DNA from: Bacteroidales bacterium
Lineage (GTDB): Bacteria > Bacteroidota > Bacteroidia > Bacteroidales > UBA932
Assembly: GCA_011620605.1 (NCBI GenBank)
Contig: WOYW01000011.1
Coordinates: 124,001 to 188,000, forward strand
Direction: 5' to 3'
DNA length: 64,000 nucleotides
Part shown: in pieces, positions 60,433-64,000 of the stretch
How the letters are laid out: every line of letters begins with the position of its first letter
Numbering within the stretch: the first letter of the stretch is position 1
Made by a program: the position numbers and the translations under genes
Notes under the pieces: model-generated
The model's input: the letters and a program-made list of their open reading frames with translations, nothing else
What the model was told of the DNA's origin: nothing
Databases searched by the model: none

Positions 60433-63400
60433 CCCTTTGCGGTTTTTCGGTATAAGTCAGGTTTTCCGGAACGCCTGTGCAATGGGCAGCCAGGGCTCTT
60501 TTTTCCGGGTCTGCAATATACGCTTTTATCTTCAATTTTTTGCGAACAAGTGATGCTGTCAGGGCAAATTCTCCCTGTCCGGTATCTTCAAGGTAATACT
60601 CGCCGCTTTCAGGCAGGGCTTCTATGCGTTCGCTGAAATTGCCGTTCATGCGCATGATCCGACGAGCCGTCGCCCTGATCTCTTTTCCCTTGTACAGGTA
60701 ATTTTTCAGCACTTTGTCCGCAAAGTAATGCGCGTTTTCTATCCGGGCCGAGAGGGAGCTATACTCCCTTATAAAGAGCTTGCGAACGGATTTGCTCCGC
60801 TCCCGGTACGTCTCACCGAACGAAAGGTCGTCATGGCGTATCGTGGGCAGAATTTTTATGGTCATCCGTCCCTTTCGCAGCAAAAGATCTTCTTTGGGCA
60901 GCACGAATCCGAACCCGTGCAGCAGTATTGGTGTGATGTCCAGTCCCAGTGTCTCGGCAAGGTGAAAGGCTCCTTTGTGAAAACGGAGAATGGAACAATC
61001 CGCGGAACGCGTTCCTTCCGGGAAGATCATTACGGAATATCCGTTGGCTACACGGTCCCTGATATGATCCACATGGGTATGCATGCATTCTATGGGAAGG
61101 AAATCAGCAAAACGCAGGATCCCCTTGTAAAAAGGGGAATTCCACTCCCGGTTGTTTGTCATTATGATGATCTTTGGGTGGAGCATGATCACGGCCATCA
61201 GGTCCAGGTGACTCTGGTGGTTGGCCACAATAACCGAAGGACGCGAAAAATCCGCATTTTCCCGGCCCAGGAGCTCTGTTTGGACACCGGGCACCCGGAA
61301 GACAACAAAACGGCAAATACGCTGCAGGATCTTATGAAAACGCAGTTTATTCCGTTCGCTCCTACCTCCGAATACCAACAGGAACCTGCCTGCCAGGCTC
61401 AGGTATACAACGCCCAAAAGGAAAAACGTGAAGGATACGGCCGAATAGAAAAAATTCTTTAAGGTAAGCGGTTCGTCCCGGTATTTTCCCCGTTTTGTCA
61501 CAAGCAGCCGGTACAGGAACGGAGGTATCACATATGCCATTAAAACAACGGAGATCATTCCAATTATTGTTACCTGAGCCAAAGAGCGCATGGCCGGATG
61601 TTTGGCCAGTATGAGCGATCCAATGCCTGCCAGCATTATCAGGGCAGATAAAGCCACCGTATTTTTATATGTGCCCAGCATTTTTTTCCGGTAAGTATAT
61701 TCGTAGATCATTCCTTCGGTAATGAAAATGGTATAATCATCACCCAGACCGAATATGAAAGTGGCCAGTATGATATTAACTATGTTAAACTGGATATTGA
61801 AAAGGCTCATTATTCCCAGGATCCAGATCCAGCTGACGGCAAGAGGGACAAATGCTATCAGGCTCAGCTCAAGACGCCCGAATGACAATGTCAGGAAAAG
61901 GAAGACGATGAATCCGCATATAAAGAGCACAAAATCAAAATCGGAAGAAAGCGATGCGATCATCATCCGGGTAACGGAACCGACGTCAAAAGCAAACGTG
62001 CCGCTTCCGGATTCATTCAGTTCCTGTTCCGTTTTGGATGCATTTTCAGGATCAATGTGCAGCATGGTATAGACCATGCTTCTTTCCGGTCTTTCTACAA
62101 TATAATTCCCTGCCAAATGGGTTACCACGGGTCCGAAATCGTCCTTTTCCAAAGGAAAGTAAGTACGATCTAAAAGCGTTTCAAGTCCCTCAAAAGAACC
62201 TTCACGGAACCCGTTCTCCCGGGCAATGGTATTAAAATTATCCAGGAAAGGCCCCTTTCTTGTGCTCCAGAAATCGTTCCACCTGTTGATTCTTTCTTCC
62301 TGTTTTGCACGGGAAGGAAGAAAATTGCCTATCCCTGAATGACGGTAAGTCTCTATCCGGGGCTGTACGGCTTCATAATTTTCCAGTGCCTGGTCCAGTG
62401 TTGTCCCTTCGGCTACAAAATACATCACATGCTGCGATCCCTGTGTCTGATCCAGCATTTTATTCATACTGCTGCGCTGCTCAGGCGTCATGTAATTGAT
62501 GGACTGCATATCGGCATTGAAAACCGCTCCTTTATTCATAACCAGGAAAAAGACAGTCACCAGCAACAGACTGAGCATGATCCACCGGTTCTTTTCCGGT
62601 GAAGAATAAGCCAGTTTACCGAAATGAAAATTTACGGGTGCCGGTTTTCGGGATGGGATCATGTGCGGAAGGAATACCAGGACAAACAATATGGTTCCCA
62701 AAAGCAACAGGGTGGCAAACAATCCGAAACTGCGCATGGCCGGGGAACTTATAAAGAGCAGGCTCAGAAACGCTCCCATGGTAGTAATGTTTCCCGTGGT
62801 AAGGGGAGAAACAATATCTGATAAAGTACGGCGGGGAGTGTAACCTTCCCGTATGTGTGAAAGAAAATGCAACGGATAATTCACCGCGATCCCCACGATA
62901 ACGGAACCGGCGCCTATGGCGATCAGGGACAGGGAAGAGGTCAATACTCCTGCCATGGCAAAAGCAAAGAGCGATCCTGCCAGAACGGAAACACCAATAA
63001 GCAGGATGTGCCTGTAATTTCTGAAATAAAAGGCCAGTAGTATGGCAATAACCACCAGGGCAACGGCTACGGATATCCATGTGTCCTGCCTTATCCGGTT
63101 TGCATTGGTCAGGGCTATGTAAGCTGCACCAAACGGTTGGGCCTGTATGGTATGCCGGAATGCATCTTCGGTTTCCTCAATAGCCCTGTCAATGGCTGCT
63201 ATCAGTTTCTTATTGTTACCTGTATCGGCAGTGGGATAACGGGAATCTATGGTTATAACGCTTTCTGTACCGTCACGGGTAAAAATATAATCCGAATGGA
63301 TCTCAAACCGGTCTCCCATCCGGAATCCTTCCAGCTTTTCAAGAAGAGGTCCTGAAAACAGCATGGGGTCTTTGAGCAGGGTTTGTTTCAATACCATGCC

Positions 63401-63898
63401 GGCAGGGGAGAGTAATGTCTCCTTGACCTGTTCCAGGCGTTCCCGGATGACTTCCGGCCGTACGAGTGAATCCATGGCCTTATAATCTTCCTTTTCCAGA
63501 AAATAAGGCATGTTGTATATTACAAAGTTGCTGATCTCCAGCATTGTGGAGGGATCGATGCGCCAGGTTAGCCCGGAAATGTGTTCCCGGGCCGGTCCCT
63601 GTTCCAGCAATCCTCCCAGGTGGTCGGCAGCAGCCATTAACAGATCCTTATCCGGTATCGCTTCCGGTTCAGCCATAGCGATGTTTATAATGATCTTGCT
63701 TGCTCCTCCTATGTTCCGGTAAGCATAGTCAATGCGTTCATGTTCCTTGTCCGAGGTCAGAAAACCCGATATATCCTCATCAAAATCAAGCAGTAAAAGA
63801 CCCCCGGCGCCAAGTGCTATGCAGCAGGCAAGTAAAATATACAGTTGCCGGGTGTGCTGGCGGAAATGATCGAATATTTTCAGGAACGTTTGAACCAT
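60425..63898 (-). CDS. MMPL-family transporter fused to PlsC-type acyltransferase
   Basis: This 1157-residue fusion has three parts. Residues about 1-810 are an MMPL/RND exporter with two sets of six helices; the first helix starts at LYILLACCIALGAGG and the second set near residue 640. Residues about 865-1050 are a 1-acylglycerol-3-phosphate acyltransferase-like domain with ANHQSHLD near residue 890 (HxxxxD) and FPEGTRSAD. The last 100 residues form a tail of unknown fold (YYLEDTGQGEFALTASL, KIKAYIADPEKRALA). MMPL exporters move lipids and pigments across the inner membrane in Bacteroidota flexirubin and aryl polyene clusters. The fusion suggests acylation coupled to export. The start overlaps the upstream partial gene by 19 bases. 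Confidence 0.88.
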   Translation of the reverse strand: MVQTFLKIFDHFRQHTRQLYILLACCIALGAGGLLLLDFDEDISGFLTSDKEHERIDYAYRNIGGASKIIINIAMAEPEAIPDKDLLMAAADHLGGLLEQGPAREHISGLTWRIDPSTMLEISNFVIYNMPYFLEKEDYKAMDSLVRPEVIRERLEQVKETLLSPAGMVLKQTLLKDPMLFSGPLLEKLEGFRMGDRFEIHSDYIFTRDGTESVITIDSRYPTADTGNNKKLIAAIDRAIEETEDAFRHTIQAQPFGAAYIALTNANRIRQDTWISVAVALVVIAILLAFYFRNYRHILLIGVSVLAGSLFAFAMAGVLTSSLSLIAIGAGSVIVGIAVNYPLHFLSHIREGYTPRRTLSDIVSPLTTGNITTMGAFLSLLFISSPAMRSFGLFATLLLLGTILFVLVFLPHMIPSRKPAPVNFHFGKLAYSSPEKNRWIMLSLLLVTVFFLVMNKGAVFNADMQSINYMTPEQRSSMNKMLDQTQGSQHVMYFVAEGTTLDQALENYEAVQPRIETYRHSGIGNFLPSRAKQEERINRWNDFWSTRKGPFLDNFNTIARENGFREGSFEGLETLLDRTYFPLEKDDFGPVVTHLAGNYIVERPERSMVYTMLHIDPENASKTEQELNESGSGTFAFDVGSVTRMMIASLSSDFDFVLFICGFIVFLFLTLSFGRLELSLIAFVPLAVSWIWILGIMSLFNIQFNIVNIILATFIFGLGDDYTIFITEGMIYEYTYRKKMLGTYKNTVALSALIMLAGIGSLILAKHPAMRSLAQVTIIGMISVVLMAYVIPPFLYRLLVTKRGKYRDEPLTLKNFFYSAVSFTFFLLGVVYLSLAGRFLLVFGGRSERNKLRFHKILQRICRFVVFRVPGVQTELLGRENADFSRPSVIVANHQSHLDLMAVIMLHPKIIIMTNNREWNSPFYKGILRFADFLPIECMHTHVDHIRDRVANGYSVMIFPEGTRSADCSILRFHKGAFHLAETLGLDITPILLHGFGFVLPKEDLLLRKGRMTIKILPTIRHDDLSFGETYRERSKSVRKLFIREYSSLSARIENAHYFADKVLKNYLYKGKEIRATARRIMRMNGNFSERIEALPESGEYYLEDTGQGEFALTASLVRKKLKIKAYIADPEKRALAAHCTGVPENLTYTEKPQRDE

Positions 63899-64000
63899 GA
63901 TCTGAAAAGCATTGAAGGATAACCGTATAATAATGCGGAAATTGTCAGGATCGTGTTGAGTAAACTAATTCGAAGGAAATCCCTTCCTTTACGAAAATGT
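63880..64000 (-). CDS. C-terminal end of an upstream membrane-associated protein
   Basis: A reading frame enters from the right edge and gives 39 residues (ending PSMLFRSWFKRS) before a stop at 63880-63882. It includes a hydrophobic stretch (ISLLNTILTISALLYG), so a C-terminal membrane helix is likely. It overlaps the start of the MMPL-acyltransferase gene by 19 bases, which shows the operon continues outside the window. A family 2 glycosyltransferase with a terminal membrane helix is one possibility, not supported further by what can be seen. Confidence 0.55.
   Translation of the reverse strand, partial: HFRKGRDFLRISLLNTILTISALLYGYPSMLFRSWFKRS

Noticed and set aside
1-64000. CRISPR arrays, insertion sequences, prophage, tRNA or rRNA genes
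   Set aside because: No regularly spaced direct repeats, transposase or integrase reading frames, phage structural genes or RNA gene signatures were found by eye on either strand.

Overview
The window looks like a chromosomal segment of a Bacteroidota bacterium, most likely order Bacteroidales and probably an anaerobic amino-acid fermenter. The evidence is a TonB-dependent receptor/DUF4249 operon, GIN-domain (DUF2807) proteins, DUF3810 and DUF2461 proteins, genes without strong Shine-Dalgarno sequences, and repeated TAnnTTTG (-7 type) promoter elements just upstream of first genes of operons. I cannot name the genus. No rRNA, tRNA, insertion sequence, phage or CRISPR array was seen.

Layout. 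1-4013 (-): 5' part of htpG and a large amidase with a golvesin-like insert. 4065-9022 (+): DUF3810 membrane protein, ECF sigma factor, probable anti-sigma protein, two GIN-domain proteins and an M19 dipeptidase. 9017-11624 (-): serine beta-lactamase-like hydrolase, pyrD and an XRE regulator whose AT-rich upstream region carries repeated GTTTACA sites. 12130-14955: queA (+) facing a K+/H+ antiporter (-).

15055-26815 (+) is an 11-gene lysine fermentation operon: atoD, a class III aminotransferase (probable kat), kce, kdd, kamA, kamB, kamC, kamD, kamE, atoA and thiolase. It is followed by an acyl-CoA synthetase. The set reads as lysine -> beta-lysine -> 3,5-diaminohexanoate -> 5-amino-3-oxohexanoate -> acetoacetate + 3-aminobutyryl-CoA -> acetoacetyl-CoA -> acetyl-CoA. 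No ammonia-lyase (kal), butyryl-CoA dehydrogenase or ETF gene is present, so the local genes favour transamination and an acetate-yielding route over butyrate formation.

28510-29094 (-): queH. 29163-34607 (+): a three-gene RND efflux system. 34618-40992 (-): a TonB-dependent receptor operon with DUF4249, an orphan plug-like protein and a small exported protein. 41076-50895 (+): a cell-wall sugar salvage region containing a two-module glycosyltransferase, SpoIID/LytB, AmpG-like permease, NamZ (DUF1343), a GH18 lipoprotein with an altered catalytic motif, an AmgK-like kinase fused to a RapZ C-terminal domain, MurU and a PatB/MalY-type enzyme. Together these could release, import, phosphorylate and activate MurNAc to UDP-MurNAc. 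50885-53379 (-): SDR, Gfo/Idh/MocA oxidoreductase and DUF2461. 53418-53954 (+): a short phosphodiester-glycosidase-like protein.

53977-64000 (-) is a tightly packed operon continuing past the window edge: the tail of an upstream membrane protein, an MMPL transporter fused to a PlsC-type acyltransferase, a CrtI/retinol-saturase-like flavoprotein, a B12-binding radical SAM protein, an unknown 126-residue protein, an exported alpha/beta hydrolase, a PaaK-like adenylate-forming ligase and a second acyltransferase. It looks like part of a specialised lipid or polyene/pigment pathway. This and the AmgK-RapZ salvage region are the best candidates for under-described biology here.
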